This document shows positions 1 through 12,170 of a DNA stretch of 18,930 nucleotides, in pieces. Both the position numbers and the translations under genes were made by a program. This DNA comes from Conidiobolus incongruus B7586 (lineage: Eukaryota; Entomophthoromycota; Entomophthoromycetes; Entomophthorales; Conidiobolaceae), in the NCBI GenBank assembly GCA_000697335.1, contig JNEM01016268.1, forward strand, positions 1-18,930, read 5' to 3'. The notes under the pieces were generated by a model that was given only the letters and a program-made list of their open reading frames with translations, was not told the origin of the DNA and searched no databases. Each line of letters opens with the position of its first letter. Within the stretch, counting starts at the first letter, position 1.

Positions 1-1504
1 ATTTTAACAAATATAGCTTTAATTAAAATAGTTTTACTATAAAAATAAATAAAAGTTTGAATTTTATTATTAAAGTTAAATTAAAATTTACTAAAATAAA
101 ATCATTTAATTTGATAAAATAAAAATATATTTTAATCAATATAATAAAAAAGTTAAATATTTCAAAAAAAATAAAAAATTATTTTATAAATATTATATTT
201 TTATAACTTAAAAATACAATAATAGGTTAATTATAATTTAAAAATATATGTTATATTTAAGTATAAAATATCTTTATAAAGTTAATAAAAGAATTAATAT
301 TAAAATATACTAAAGTATTTTAAATAATAAATTAAAAAAATTATTAAGTAATATAGATTAAAAAAATCAAATATTATTTTTTGATAAAATAATACACCTT
401 GTTATATTATAAATTTTATTATTAAATAGCTTAAAAATAACAAAATAATTATTATAAATTAATTTCTTTAATTTTTTAATTTTAACTTAATTAAATATTT
501 TTGAATTAATTAAAAAAAATAATTAAAGTTTTCCTTTTAATAATAGATTTAAATTAATTTTAAAAGTATGTTTAAGAAGCTTTAAATAATATTAATCTTA
601 TTTAATATAAGAAGCTAATTAACTTTATATCTTATAAACTTAAAGAGGTTAAAAAAATAAAAAATAGATATATTAGATATAGATTTTTCTATTAATATTA
701 AAATCTATAAATTTATTACTAATCTTAAATATATTTTTAATTCTAATCTATTAATTAATTATTAATTAAATTTAACTTTATATATTATATTATAAATAAA
801 GAGTATATCTTAATTACCTAGTTTAATATAAGTTTATTTAAATTTAAATTGATTAAAATATTAATAAAAATATTTATATTTTTAATTTTATGACTTACTT
901 TTGAAGGTTAATATATGGTATAAAAACAAAATTAAAGTTTAATTTGAAAAAATTAGTATTAACATTGAAGTATACTTATTAATATAAATATTTTAAATTG
1001 ATCCTTTTAACAAACTGAGGAGAATAATAATATTCATGAAATGATACAGAAAAAAATTTCATATGTAAAATATAAAAAAAATCTTGATTTAAATTTTAGC
1101 ATATTTCTTAAAAATGTGTTACCAAAATATGATACTACTTGAAATAATAAATTTATATTTTCTTTTACTTACAAAATGTTTAATAAGATTAAATTCTTTA
1201 ATATTGTATATTAATATAAGATATTTTATAAAAAATGACTATGCTGTATTTTTTAATTATTGTTAGGTCATATCAATATGAATTATGATTACTACTTATA
1301 GTTCATTTCAAATGTTTTTATCCTTTTTTCTATTTACCATAAATTTTCAAAAAAATTCAACCATAAAATAATTAAATTAATCCCATAAATGTTATTTTAA
1401 AAGAAAAAACATAAATGAGACAATTTGAATTTTAATCATAATCAATGAATCGATTATAAAATTAAAATTTCAGCCATAAAAAAATTCAACTATAAATTGA
1501 AAAA
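1..1504. other. AT-rich non-coding left flank, upstream of Aquarius
   Basis: No frame holds a credible gene on either strand. The first 900 bases are extremely AT-rich (89% AT counted over 541-840) and look different from the other spacers of this window, because CA and TG dinucleotides are nearly absent in the core. From about 900 onward CA and TG return and the sequence looks like ordinary spacer. The last few hundred bases must hold the Aquarius promoter and 5' leader, but no element stands out: AT-rich TATA-like runs are everywhere. A loosely repeated TTCAACCATAAAA / TTCAACTATAAA motif occurs near 1357 and 1485. An in-frame stop (1493-1495) lies just upstream of the Aquarius start. Confidence 0.7.
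541..840. repeat. CA/TG-void segment with RIP-like mutation signature
   Basis: Hand count over these 300 bases: of 16 C, 15 are followed by T, one by C and none by A; of 17 G, 15 are preceded by A, one by G and only one by T. TA steps dominate. This is the two-strand pattern left by CpA-to-TpA mutation, as in repeat-induced point mutation (RIP). The 180 bases from 6121 to 6300, also spacer, contain about 11 CA and 6 TG, so the pattern is not a genome-wide bias. The likely source is a mutated old repeat copy. No family, terminal repeat or reading frame can be recognised, and the true borders are uncertain; depletion is weaker but visible from about 181 to 900. Confidence 0.45.
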
Positions 1505-4500
1505 ATGAAACAAAAATCTAGACTATTACCAAATTTTATCGATTCGACTGATTTTTTACCTTCATTTCAATTAGATTATAACAATTTAAAGAATGACCCA
1601 TTGGTTCAGATATCTTTCAAAAATTGGAATTTTAAAAGTGAAGATAAAACTATCAAATATAGCCAAAAATTAGTTCATAACATCTTCGTAAACCATATTT
1701 TAAATAATAAAAATTATGTCGAGATTGTAGCCACACTCGATTATACTCAGTATTTGGAAAAGGTAAAAAATTTTCAATTTTCTTTTAATTTTACTAATAT
1801 ATTTTAACTAGTATTTAATTCCTAATTTAACTAATGAAGTTGACGATATTCACATCATTTCTTTGATTTTTTTAATTAATGAAAAGTGCAGAAATAATAT
1901 TAATAACGAATATCTAAGTAAATATTCACTTAATATCATCATTTTATTATTTTATTTAATAATTTTTATCTAGATATTTTAAAAGATAATTTTAGTATCC
2001 TATTTAAAAGAGTAGTGAATATACTGAGTAACGGGATTCAATCTTTTGCATATAATAAGATCAAGTATACCTTCTACAAAGGATCAGAATCATTATCTTT
2101 CATTCACACTGAGTTAATACAATGGCTCATTCATATGTATCAAAAATTACCAATTAAGTTTATAAGAGTGGAGTTAATGAAGTAATTTACTTAATTTATT
2201 AGCATGTAAATTTTTATTAAATGTTGCTAGATTAGTATCCATCGGAATTTATAAAAATATAAATGAAAATACTGTGAACGAAACTTTATTAAAGAAGCAT
2301 GAAAATGGTATTAAACTTTGGAATCAATTTCATTCTAAATTGGATCAATTAGGTACTTTAAATTCAATTTTTTATATTTTTTTGAATTAACATATATATA
2401 ATTTTAGATGATGAAGCAAAAGAACAGACACTTAATGATATCCATCTGATTTCTAAATTGATGAAATATACGGCCAAGTTCTTATCCGAGTTTCCAACTG
2501 TCAAATCGAATGATGAATTAAATCAAGATCAGTTAGCTCAAAAAAGATTTTGTGAACGTGTAATCGAACTCTTAATTGATTTATTATCTATGCTTCATAC
2601 CAGAAGATTCTTACTCAATTTGATTGATGATTATCACTTTATTCTTAAACTTCAAATGACACCGTTATTACAACAACCTCCAAATTTAATTAAGTAATGT
2701 TTAATAATTATTATATTTTGATCCAAATACTAACCTTCATATTAATAGTCAACATCTCATTGAATTATCAAACAGATTAAAACTTTATTCTCAACTTGAA
2801 GTCGATGAAAATACTGGAGATGCTTTATCTCCTAATCAGATTCAAGATGCCCATTATCAACGTTTAAGCCAACTGCAATTAATAGCTTTTAAATATTTCA
2901 GGGTTCCTCTTGAAGAGTTTTATTTGACCAACATTGCGAAAATTGATGCTAAAGACCCTTTTGTTTCGCACATGAACAACCTTAATGATAAAGAACTCAT
3001 TCAATTATGCGAGTTAGTTCATATTCGCACCAGATCCGATGACGAAAACTCCTCCTCTGGGCATTTCGACAGATCTTTTCTCCTTGAAGCACTTGCTTTC
3101 AGATATCAGAGACCAATCAACCCCATTGAAACTCTCCATTCCACACCTCTCTATCCAACTGAAGTCACACTTTTTGATCCCAAATTGCTTCAAGCTCAAT
3201 TATATAATGGTGTCCAAACTATTTCAATCCCCAAACTTGGATCCGAATTCTTATCCATATTCGACTATTTTTATAGAAATTTTTTCCTATATCAATATGA
3301 AAGTTTATATAGTATTTGGCAAGATATTGAGGACGTTTTACGCCGTTTAAACCCTACTTATGTTTCCACTCGAGGTGGCTCTACTGAATTCATGGGATGG
3401 GCAAGAATGGGTATTAGAATTCAAGGTATGCAGATTGTCAAAGTATCCAAGCCTAGATTGGGTCAAACCGTACCTTCCGAAGTAATGGCAGAAATTACCA
3501 TTGATTTAAGTAAATTGAATGAAAAACATCAGATGGAATGGCTTAGTTTGAAGCCTTATGACACACTCTTTTTGGTTTTAATTGATGCTAAGAATATCAA
3601 CTCTGAATCAAACCAAACTAATCAACTTCCATATGGTATTAAATATATTCGCGGATGTGAGATTGTTCAACTAGTAGGACCAGAAGGAAAAAATATTGAC
3701 CCCTATCAAATTCAATCTCCAAATCAAATATTCCCTACTCAGGATGGTCGTTACCTTTCATTACGTATCCATCTCGATCCTAATCAATATTCTGAAGACA
3801 CTAAACTTATTCAACAGAATTTAATGTCTGATATTTACACTAATTTTAACCTTCTTATAAGACGTAATCCAAGAGAAAATCAATTCAAATCAGTACTCGA
3901 AACAATTAGAGACCTGATTGATGCCGGAGATTCGTCCATTCCAGAATGGCTCAAAGGTGGTCTGCTCGGTTATGACGACCCAAAATCGTTGCACTACAGT
4001 TATTTATTACAAGAAGAAAGTGAGAATATCGATTTTCGAGATACATTCTTAGATGTGAACCACTTAATAGATAGTTTCCCAGAGGATCAGTTTTTAATTC
4101 AATCTGATGAAGATTTAAATCAATTACAGCCTCCTTTCCGCTTAGAATTTATTACCAAATCGAACAAGAGAAAAAAGACATCCAAATCTTCCATTCAAAC
4201 TACAGTAAATGTAACATCCTATAAACTCCCTAACATGGGTCCTTATACTCAAAGTCAACCGAAGCTTAACTCGATCAGATTTACTCCTACCCAGGTGGAA
4301 GCTATTCGATCTGGTTGCAATCCAGGTTTGACTATGGTTGTAGGTCCTCCTGGAACTGGCAAAACAGATGTAGCCGTACAAATTATCTCCAATCTATATC
4401 ATAATCACCCAGATCAACGAATTCTATTGGTGACACATAGTAATCATGCATTAAATAGATTGTTTGAAAAGATTAAATCTTTGGATATTGATGATAATCA

Positions 4501-6100
4501 TTTATTAAGATTGGGCCATGGTACTGACGAATTATTGGGTGGTGCTCAATTTGGCAAATATGGTCGCTTGGATTCATTTTTAGAGAAGCGTCTCGCTCTA
4601 CTTCAAGAAACCGAAAAGTTAGTTACCTCACTTGGTCTTCATGGAGCAAATCACTCCGATACTTGTGAAACTTCTCTTTATTTCTTTGATCAACATGTGT
4701 TCTCCTTATGGACTGAATATACTGAGACTCTTGACAAATTAATGGAATCTGATGATGGCAACAATGAATCTATTCGAAATCATATCGTCAATAAGTTTCC
4801 ATTTACTAACTTTTTCGCTGATGCTCCTCAGCCCCTCTTTAAGGATAATGGTAGTATTGATGAGCTGAAAGAAGTTATTCAAGGATGTTATAGTTATTTA
4901 AAAACCATTTATGATAATCTTTTCGCTCTTCGTCCACTAGAGTTATTGAGAAATTCTTATGATCGTGCAAATTACCTTCTCACAAATTGTGCTCGTATTG
5001 TGGCCATGACATGTACTCACGCCGCACTCAAGCGTCAGGAGCTTATTCGCCTTGGCTTCAAATATAATACTGTTGTGATGGAAGAAGCAGGACAGATTCT
5101 GGAGATCGAAACTGCTATACCTTTATTACTTCAGACATCCTCTAATACCTTGGATGATGACCATACAGCTAACCAAGTCCAAAGAGTTATATTACTGGGA
5201 GATCATGCTCAGTTGCCACCTATTGTTAAAGGTCTCGCTTTCCAAAAATTTGGTAATATGGAGTGCAGTATGTTTGATCGCCTTATTCAACTCGGTGTCG
5301 AAAAGGTTGTTCTCGACCGTCAGGGTAGAGCTCGTCCAAAATTGGCGAATCTATATCGTATGAGATATCCCTCTCTACAGGATCTACCTTCAGTTCAAGA
5401 GAATCCCGAATATTTAATCAGCAATGCCGGCTTAACTCACATATTCCAGGTAGTCAATGTTCAAGATTATCAAGGTAAAGGAGAAACTCAACCTCAACCA
5501 TATTTTTACCAAAACCTTGGAGAGGCAGAATATGTCGTTAGTATGTATCAATACATGCGTCTACTTGGTTATCCCTCAGATAAAATTACGATTTTAACCA
5601 CTTATGCTGGCCAGAAGGCCCTGATCCAGGATGTTTTGGAGAAACGTTGTGGTTGGAGTGATTTCTTCAAACCTTTCCCTATTGTGGCCACTGTTGATGG
5701 TTACCAGGGCGAACAGAACGACTACATCCTATTATCCTTGGTAAGAACCAATCGTGTTGGTTATATCAGAGACTTGCGCAGATGGACTACTGCTTTATCA
5801 AGAGCTCGACTTGGGTTGTACGTATTCTGCCGTCCCGAATTATTTTCTCAAGTGCCAGAATTAGCTTACAGCCTCAAATTGCTTCAAGAGAACCAACCAG
5901 ACGGTCAGCTTAGCTTAGTGTTAGATGAACGTTATCCCACCGAAAGATCCCTTAATAATAAGGTTGAAACTACCAAATTAGTTAAAGATGTAATTGAAAT
6001 GGGTAAAATTGTTTATGATATGATTGAAAATGGTGATTATATGCAGACTGAAGAAACCATCAATCCAGAAGATTTGGTTGATACCAACTTTGATGAATAA
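1505..6100 (+). CDS. AQR: Aquarius, intron-binding spliceosomal RNA helicase (S. pombe Cwf11 family)
   Basis: SF1 helicase of the activated spliceosome. In other species it sits in the pentameric intron-binding complex, contacts the intron upstream of the branch site and links splicing to downstream RNP assembly. Exons: 1505-1762, 1812-1917, 1974-2181, 2231-2352, 2408-2693, 2749-6100 (4332 nt, 1443 residues; human about 1485). The N-terminal helical part (1-385) carries family signatures such as DYTQYLEK and NEKCRNN. The helicase core follows: RFTPTQVEAIRSG near 837, Walker A GPPGTGKT at 859-866, motif II EEAGQ from 1105, motif III GDHAQLPP from 1144, motif V VDGYQGEQ from 1309 and motif VI TTALSRAR at 1340-1347. 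All five introns are 49-56 nt and lie in the first 1.25 kb; the last exon is 3352 nt. The start has an in-frame stop upstream at 1493. SEC16 converges from the right. The family assignment is very secure; the small N-terminal exons are inferred from frame and homology. Confidence 0.96.
2728..2734 (+). other. Branch-point sequence TACTAAC in Aquarius intron 5
   Basis: Exact TACTAAC lies 14 nt before the acceptor of the intron at 2694-2748 (donor GTAATG, acceptor AATAG). Removing this intron joins codon pieces AA and T into Asn and continues the conserved Aquarius reading frame. Several other introns here show weaker versions, such as GCTAACT in PHO81 intron 3. Confidence 0.75.
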
Positions 6101-7557
6101 TTATTCAAATGATTTTGATAATAAAATAAGCAATAATTACTATAAATGTTCATAATTTTTAATAAGCCTAATTATTTAAATGAGTTGAAGTTTTATAATT
6201 CTTCTATATATCAGTCAAATAATGACTAATATTCAAAAAATTCAATTGAATATCCATTGTCAATATATTTAATTATCATTCAACCAATTATATAAATTAT
6301 AAAAACTATGACCTTTGATATTATAAATAAATTTTTAAAAATATTTTGATTTTATATATAATTTTCCAATTTGTTTCTTATTTCTTATTATAAACAAAAT
6401 CAAAATATTCCTCAAAGCTTATTATAGCTTTTTAATTGTCATATATATGAACTTAAATATTATATTTGATATAACTTTGTACCAATAAAATATTACATAA
6501 AATGTTGGAATAAAAATTATGATATTTACAATTTTTACAAATGCAATGATTCAATATATTAAGTATTTGAAGTTTTATAATTAACTTAATATTGTAGAAT
6601 AATAATTATAACTAAAAAAATTTCCAGATAAATATTAGATTTTGATCAAAAGCTAAAAAATAATCAAATAAAATACACCAAATTCTCAATTTTATTAATG
6701 AATTAATTACTGTAAAAAATTAATTTAATACTGTATTCACATTCATAATATTATAAACTCAGTTATCAAATAATTTTTTATAATATACAGCCAATACAAT
6801 TTCATGAAAATATTTCCAGTAATTATACCAATCTGGTTTCTATAATTGAATATATATTTAATAATGTATTATTTACAAAGGGTTAGTTTCATTTTCAACA
6901 ATAACCTTCCATTACTAATTTTATATAAATGCTGACCTTATTATTACTTTTATCCATTCGTCAAAATTAACCAGGTAATTGATTAAATCATTATCATTTT
7001 CCAATTATTATTTACTCAAATCAAAATAATTTATTAACACATACAAAAATAATATATATAGCAATCTTCAATTGAAAATTTGTAACATTTCAGTGTTGAG
7101 AGTTTGTTTTATATAATGGATTAAATTAGATTTAAATCTTATCTAGATAAATATATTTTAAAATACAAAAAATTGTACAATTTCACTGTTGATTTTTAAT
7201 ACTTTAAATATCTCAAAATCTTTCAATCAATAATATTATTTTGAATAATAGAGCAGATGAAAGTTTATGTAACATATCTACTTTAATATCCTTTTTATAT
7301 GTTAGTGATTTTTCCATTGAAATCAATATTTGTGAAAAATTGAAAATTGTCTTGACCTATTATCTGAAAGAAACCAATTAAAATCATTTCCTCAATTATA
7401 ACATTTTATTAAATACAAAACAAATTGATAAAAAGAGTCTCTATACCAGTGAAAATAGTTCAAATGTAAATAAATAAATAGAATAATTTTTAACAAAAAA
7501 AATTTAATTTTCAAAAAATAGTTTTGGGAAATCAAAAAGTTTTAAACAGATTCAAAA
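6101..7557. other. Spacer between the convergent Aquarius and SEC16 genes
   Basis: About 1.46 kb of AT-rich DNA with stops in all frames. It must hold the 3' ends of both flanking transcripts. AATAAA-like runs occur on both strands, but with this base composition they carry little weight. CA and TG steps are common, unlike the left flank. I see no RNA gene, repeat array or transposon remnant. Confidence 0.75.
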
Positions 7558-10500
7558 TTAGTTGTTCATGACGTCGACATAACGATTCTTTAAGGCTTTG
7601 CGACCACCTCTCCTTCCAGTGGTAGGAGGACCTCCGGGTGTGCTCACTCCGGAAGGAGGGGATGAAGTATGTGGGGAATTACCGGTAGTGACTGGAGTTG
7701 AATGAGACATAGGGGGTGCTCGATCCATAGATGGCATAGGGGGACCCAAACTGGATGTCGAACTCTTGGGAGGCGGTGGTGGTGGAGTTGGCGCAGATTC
7801 GGAGGGTGGCGCATTTTTATTGATCCAGCGCTTTTCCTTCTCGTCATAGTAAAAGCTGGATTCTTCTCCAAGGTTGGCTTTCACGCGGCCGGGCGAGGTG
7901 CCATCAGAGCTGTTGCTGCCAAATGAGAAAACTTTGAATAAGGAGCCAAACATAGAGCTACCACTGCTCTTGGAACGGGAGTGTTCGGCGGGTTTCTCTT
8001 CTTGAGGTGCTTTGATGGTACCTTCACTTGAGGTACTCTGGTGTGTGGGTGCAGCTTCTGCCTTCTTCTTGAGGGACTTGTTACCGAAGCCAAGGTCATC
8101 ATCTTCATCCATAGCGTTGATAGTAGGTGGAGGAGGTCTGCTTGGAGAACCTTGAGCAGGGGTAGATGTTTGAGCAACAGATTGATCCAAATTAATAAAA
8201 GGTACAGAATCATGATCACCAAGAGAATGATGGCCGAATGGTGAGCTCAATCCACCAGCGGCTTGAGTGAGATGGTTGTGTAAGTAGCCAGAGCTGCTAC
8301 CATAAGGTGTACTAGCACCGGTTGAACTTGCACCATAGTTGAATACAGTTGGTCCAGGCTTAAGCTCTTTAATCTCGGAATTCTTATTATTAGAATTGTA
8401 ATCGTCATCCCCAGTAATTAATTGATTAAGTCGGCGATCCACAGCACTCATTAAAGAGTCGAAAGAGGGCGTAGCCAATTTACCAGTGAGCCAAGCTGTG
8501 CCGAATTCAGAAGCAGCTCTAATTTTGTCTTTATAAGCATTGATATACATAAAATAATTATACTAATAGCTTACCCTTTACTACCACCACACTTAGCGAT
8601 ACGATCGGACAAGAAGTTGACTTGTTTGATTAACGAAGAGTGGAAATGGGGTGATCCCTTAGTATGTCCCTTGACTATATTAATCACAGCTTCACAATAG
8701 CTAACCCAAAAATGAGTCATCCAATCAAGTAAAAGTATATTTAATTACCTTGCAGCTGCATCAATTTCACCATAATCCAATAGATGCCAAGCGTGGTTGA
8801 TTTTATAGCTTTGTAAATGGGGTAATCCGGGAGTACCTCCAGTTAAACTTTGAGCAAATTCAATGATTTCAGTCCATCTCAAGGATTCCCAATCTTTAAA
8901 GTGTAAGGGAGAGATAGGACTACCTGCTAAGATCCAACGGACTGATGGCGTATCGACACCTCCTAAGACAGCTGTAGGAGATGACAAGAGGTAGCATACG
9001 TGAGCTCCATAAATATTGCCTTTAGCTAATAGTTGATCACCAAGTGTCACGATTGCGACAAGATCACCGGGTGTACGATTTGCACAAATCATTCTGAGAA
9101 CATCTTTCCAAGGAGGTGAGGTAGAAGTTTCTGATATAGGGAACATGTCTTTGATCGCTTGTTTACCGAGACCTGCGAAAAGTCCGTACAAAGCTCCAAG
9201 TGCATCAGGTTGAACAATGTTTCTTGAGGATTTAAGTTCTTGCTGGATGAACTTTCTGACAGTTTCCTGCCATACTTCTTTACCAGCACAGCTGGAAATA
9301 ATGAGAGCGTGGGCCCAGTGGCCATTATCAGCTGCAAGTTTGGAGGCATCTGCACGTGAACCATTTTGGAGTAGACGACATACTTCGGGGAGACATGAAT
9401 CATTAGGAGCCTTAGTAGGAGAGTCGACTGAGTCAGGTTGGGTAGGAGGCGATGTGGATTTAGATTCAAACAAAGCTTGCAACTTGGCTTCAGCAGCATC
9501 ATTTCCAAATAGTTTGCCTTGGGTTTCGATCATTGTCATCAATAATTTGAGAAAAACATTCCTAGAGTCGCGATGCTCCTCCTCCTCAGTGGAGGACACA
9601 CCCCCCTGATTAGATAGATTCAAGTAGGATTGAATAAACTCCAAAATTTGAGATTCAATCTTCTTGTGATGTTTTGATTTGCCAGTCCAAAGAGGTCCAT
9701 TGAACGAGGAATCAGTTGGAGGCAAATAGGATTTGAGATCACTTACTCGAACTTCGCCAACAGTGGCATTTTCCACCATTGTATCATTGGAATACATTTG
9801 AACCTTGCGATAAAAACTGGTGACGAATTTACCTCCAAATCCAAATGCAACGATAGGGTAAGGCTGGCGTTTTGCGCGAATATCGATTTCCTCGGGTTCC
9901 ATATTAGGAGTAATCGATGAATAGTCCACATCTGAGACAGGAGGAGGCTAAAAGAGAGTTAGTTAAGGAGAAGCCAAAATTGTAAAACGTTTACATTGTA
10001 GCTATAAGAAGCTTGGATTTCCCTAGAGTTGGTATCATAACCACTAACAAGGGGAGCTGATGTATAGCCATCATAGCTAGAATATTGACTCTCAATGGGA
10101 GCAGAAGGAGAAGTGATGCTGGTTGGAATAAAAGGCGATCTAGTATTTTGTTCAGAGACTACCGAAGTAACGGTAGCGGTAGCATCTTGACCTTCTGAGT
10201 AATGAGACTCACCAATTTCTTTTCCATCATCAGTGGTAGCATTATACTCTTGATAGGAGTACGAAGGGTTTTGACTGAGATCAAATCCAGGTGATAGAAC
10301 TGCAGGAGTGTCGTTCGATTGATCAACTGACAAAGTTGCTAACACAAATTTAAGTAATTAAATTAGTATAGAATATTGTGGAATTACCTGGATCGTCGTT
10401 GATTTGGCCTAAAGGAAGTGTGGGAGGAGCTCCATAGTCTAAAAAGGATGAGATTATTGATTGCAAAATATGTTATGAAAGAGTACCTTGATGTGCTGTA

Positions 10501-12170
10501 GCAACTGATTCAGAAAAATCAGTAGTATATTGGCTATCGCATTGGTTAGATTGATCGATAGAAGTTTGGCTGATTTGGTTAAAGTAATTTTTAGGCTCAC
10601 TACTGGTAATGCGCGGGGTGAGATTGGGATTGTCAGCATATTGACTCGGTTGATCTTGGTAGGCTGCTTGAGAATCGTATTCTAAACCATTAGTTTGATT
10701 GAGATATTGTGCTTCAGTAGCATATGCCAATTGCGGATTTTGGGACTGGTAATTGGCTTGCTCAGATTGATTGTAATAGCCATCTTGACCTTGGGCTTGT
10801 TGGGAGTCGTCGCCATAGTAAGTATTTGGATCATAAGTGCCTTGGTTGTAGTAAGCGTTTGGATCGTATGGTTGCTGAGTATTGGGGTCGTAATAGGCAT
10901 TAGGATCAAATACCTGTGGATTATTGGGGTCGTAATAAGCATTTGGAGCATAACTCTGAGGATTGTTGGGGTCGTAGTATGCGTTGGGATCATAATAAGC
11001 ATTGGGATCATAGTCCTGGTTGTAATAAGTATTGGGATCATAGCCTTGTTCAGAATAGTATTGATTGTAATCATATCCAGAAGATGGACCTGCTTCATTT
11101 GAATAAGCATTGGGATCGTTGGATGCTTGTTGATTGGGATCGTAGTATGTATTGGGGTCGTAATGAGAATAGTTTTGATCATATTGACTATACTGATCAT
11201 AATATTCTTGATTTGCTTCGTTACCAGTTGCTTGTTGAGTATAATTGGTTTGATTATAGTTAGAGTCGTATTCTGTAGTATTTGAAGATTGGTTCAATGC
11301 ATCGGCTGTATTTTGGGGGGCAAAAGAATCGAAGAAGCTGGCAGAAGGGTCTGCGGAGGTATAAGGTTGATTGAAGAAGGAATCGAGGTCTTGGGTTGAT
11401 TCAAACAAACTCTCTACATTGGAAGCAACTTGAGCTGGTGAGCTCTCCTTGGGAGTAGGCTCTTTTTCCTCTATCTTCGTTTGGTCTTCAAATGAAGCTG
11501 GCGCTGTTTCTTCGATTGCTTCGTCTTTTGTTTCAGTTTCGGTAGGAATTGATGCTTCTGACTTAGGAGAAGTGGTATCTGCTTCTTCGTAACTTATCTC
11601 TATTTCCTTTTTATCTTTGGATTCTTCAGCAGTATTAGAAATTTCTACATTTGGAGTATTTTGCAAATTTTCAGGAGATAAAGATTGTGCTTTTGGAGAC
11701 AATGGATCAAGATGACTGGTGTCTTGTTGGTTTGGAGAGAGTTCAGGAGGCTCCTCTCCAAAGCTTAGCTCCTGTTGCTCGGGAGTCCTAACGTCATGAG
11801 CTTCTGCAGAGTCGATACTTTCGAAATGAGGTAATGAACGGTCTGCTAAAATATCGACATCCTGTTCATCTACAGAACGAGGATTTAAATCTTCTTCTGC
11901 CTCGGTATGAGGGATTTCAAAATCTGGAATACTATCTAAATTGACACTTTCTTCCAACTCTTCTCTATCACTTGACATCATCGAAGTAGCCATGCTCAAT
12001 TCGGGAGTGGGTAACGTAGGATCTTGAGACACTTCCGGTTCCAAGTTATCCAAGCTTTTTAAAAAGTTTTCGACATCGTCTTGTGTATTTTGCACTGTGG
12101 ATTGAGTCGGAACCGTCTGGACATTTTCATCTGTATTGTTCGATTGAATATTAGTTTCTGTTGAAGTCAT
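7558..12170 (-). CDS. SEC16: Sec16, scaffold of ER exit sites and COPII coat regulator
   Basis: Peripheral ER-membrane protein that organises COPII budding sites; in studied fungi it binds Sec23, Sec24, Sec31 and Sec13 and tempers Sar1 GTP hydrolysis. Exons in coding order: 12170-10487, 10438-10388, 10338-9995, 9947-8749, 8700-8575, 8518-7558 (4365 nt, 1454 residues; short for the family). Residues 1-335 are acidic and low-complexity. A Tyr/Asp-Pro-Asn repeat fills 337-452. The central conserved domain opens with [10 protein letters not shown] (724-733) and continues into the helical ACE1/Sec23-binding region (from about 880, [20 protein letters not shown]). The C-terminal part has [16 protein letters not shown], polyproline, and ends RYVDVMNN, matching the ARYVDVLN motif of animal Sec16. 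Introns are 47-56 nt. The second coding exon is only 51 nt. An ATG at 8550 lies inside the last intron and is not a start. Confidence 0.96.
10815..11162 (-). repeat. In-frame Tyr-Asp-Pro-Asn repeat array within SEC16
   Basis: The segment encodes residues 337-452, with twelve DPN cores and one APN variant, mostly as YDPNxYY. Linkers include NNPQ, TQQP and NQG. The units are irregular (about 7-14 residues), so they appear to have grown by uneven slippage or duplication rather than as one perfect array. The tract lies in the disordered half of Sec16, ahead of the central conserved domain. The antisense of this tract reads as a long hydrophobic frame, which is an artefact. Confidence 0.85.

Noticed and set aside
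1-900. Insertion of mitochondrial DNA, suggested by the extreme AT content
   Set aside because: No mitochondrial gene, tRNA or frame is recognisable, and CA/TG loss with CT/AG kept fits mutation of a repeat better. A mitochondrial origin is not excluded, only unsupported.
2182-2202. 21-nt mini-intron in Aquarius (acceptor at 2201-2202)
   Set aside because: Using that acceptor brings an immediate stop. The acceptor at 2229-2230 gives a 49-nt intron and keeps the conserved frame.
8519-8574. ATG at 8550 as the start of a separate 330-residue gene
   Set aside because: It lies in the last SEC16 intron. Splicing 8575 to 8518 restores frame and joins the conserved helical domain to a tail ending in the Sec16 motif RYVDVMNN.
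9217-9609. 130-codon plus-strand frame
   Set aside because: Antisense of the SEC16 central exon; no family features of its own.
8745-9929. Separate gene starting at 9929 on the minus strand
   Set aside because: The codon there is GTG in mid-exon; the frame runs upstream to an acceptor at 9948-9949 and joins the preceding SEC16 exon in phase.
10695-11102. 135-codon hydrophobic open frame on the plus strand, resembling a membrane protein
   Set aside because: It is the exact antisense of the Tyr/Asp-Pro-Asn repeat of SEC16; codons for Asp, Pro, Asn and Tyr read backwards give Ile, Val and Trp-rich frames.
10815-11162. Direct-repeat array as a possible CRISPR
   Set aside because: Units are irregular, have no unique spacers, lie in frame in a eukaryotic gene and encode a simple peptide repeat.
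10682-11200. 172-codon minus-strand frame rich in Thr, Ile and Pro repeats
   Set aside because: Frame-shifted shadow of the same SEC16 repeat; the SEC16 frame continues on both sides and has family motifs.
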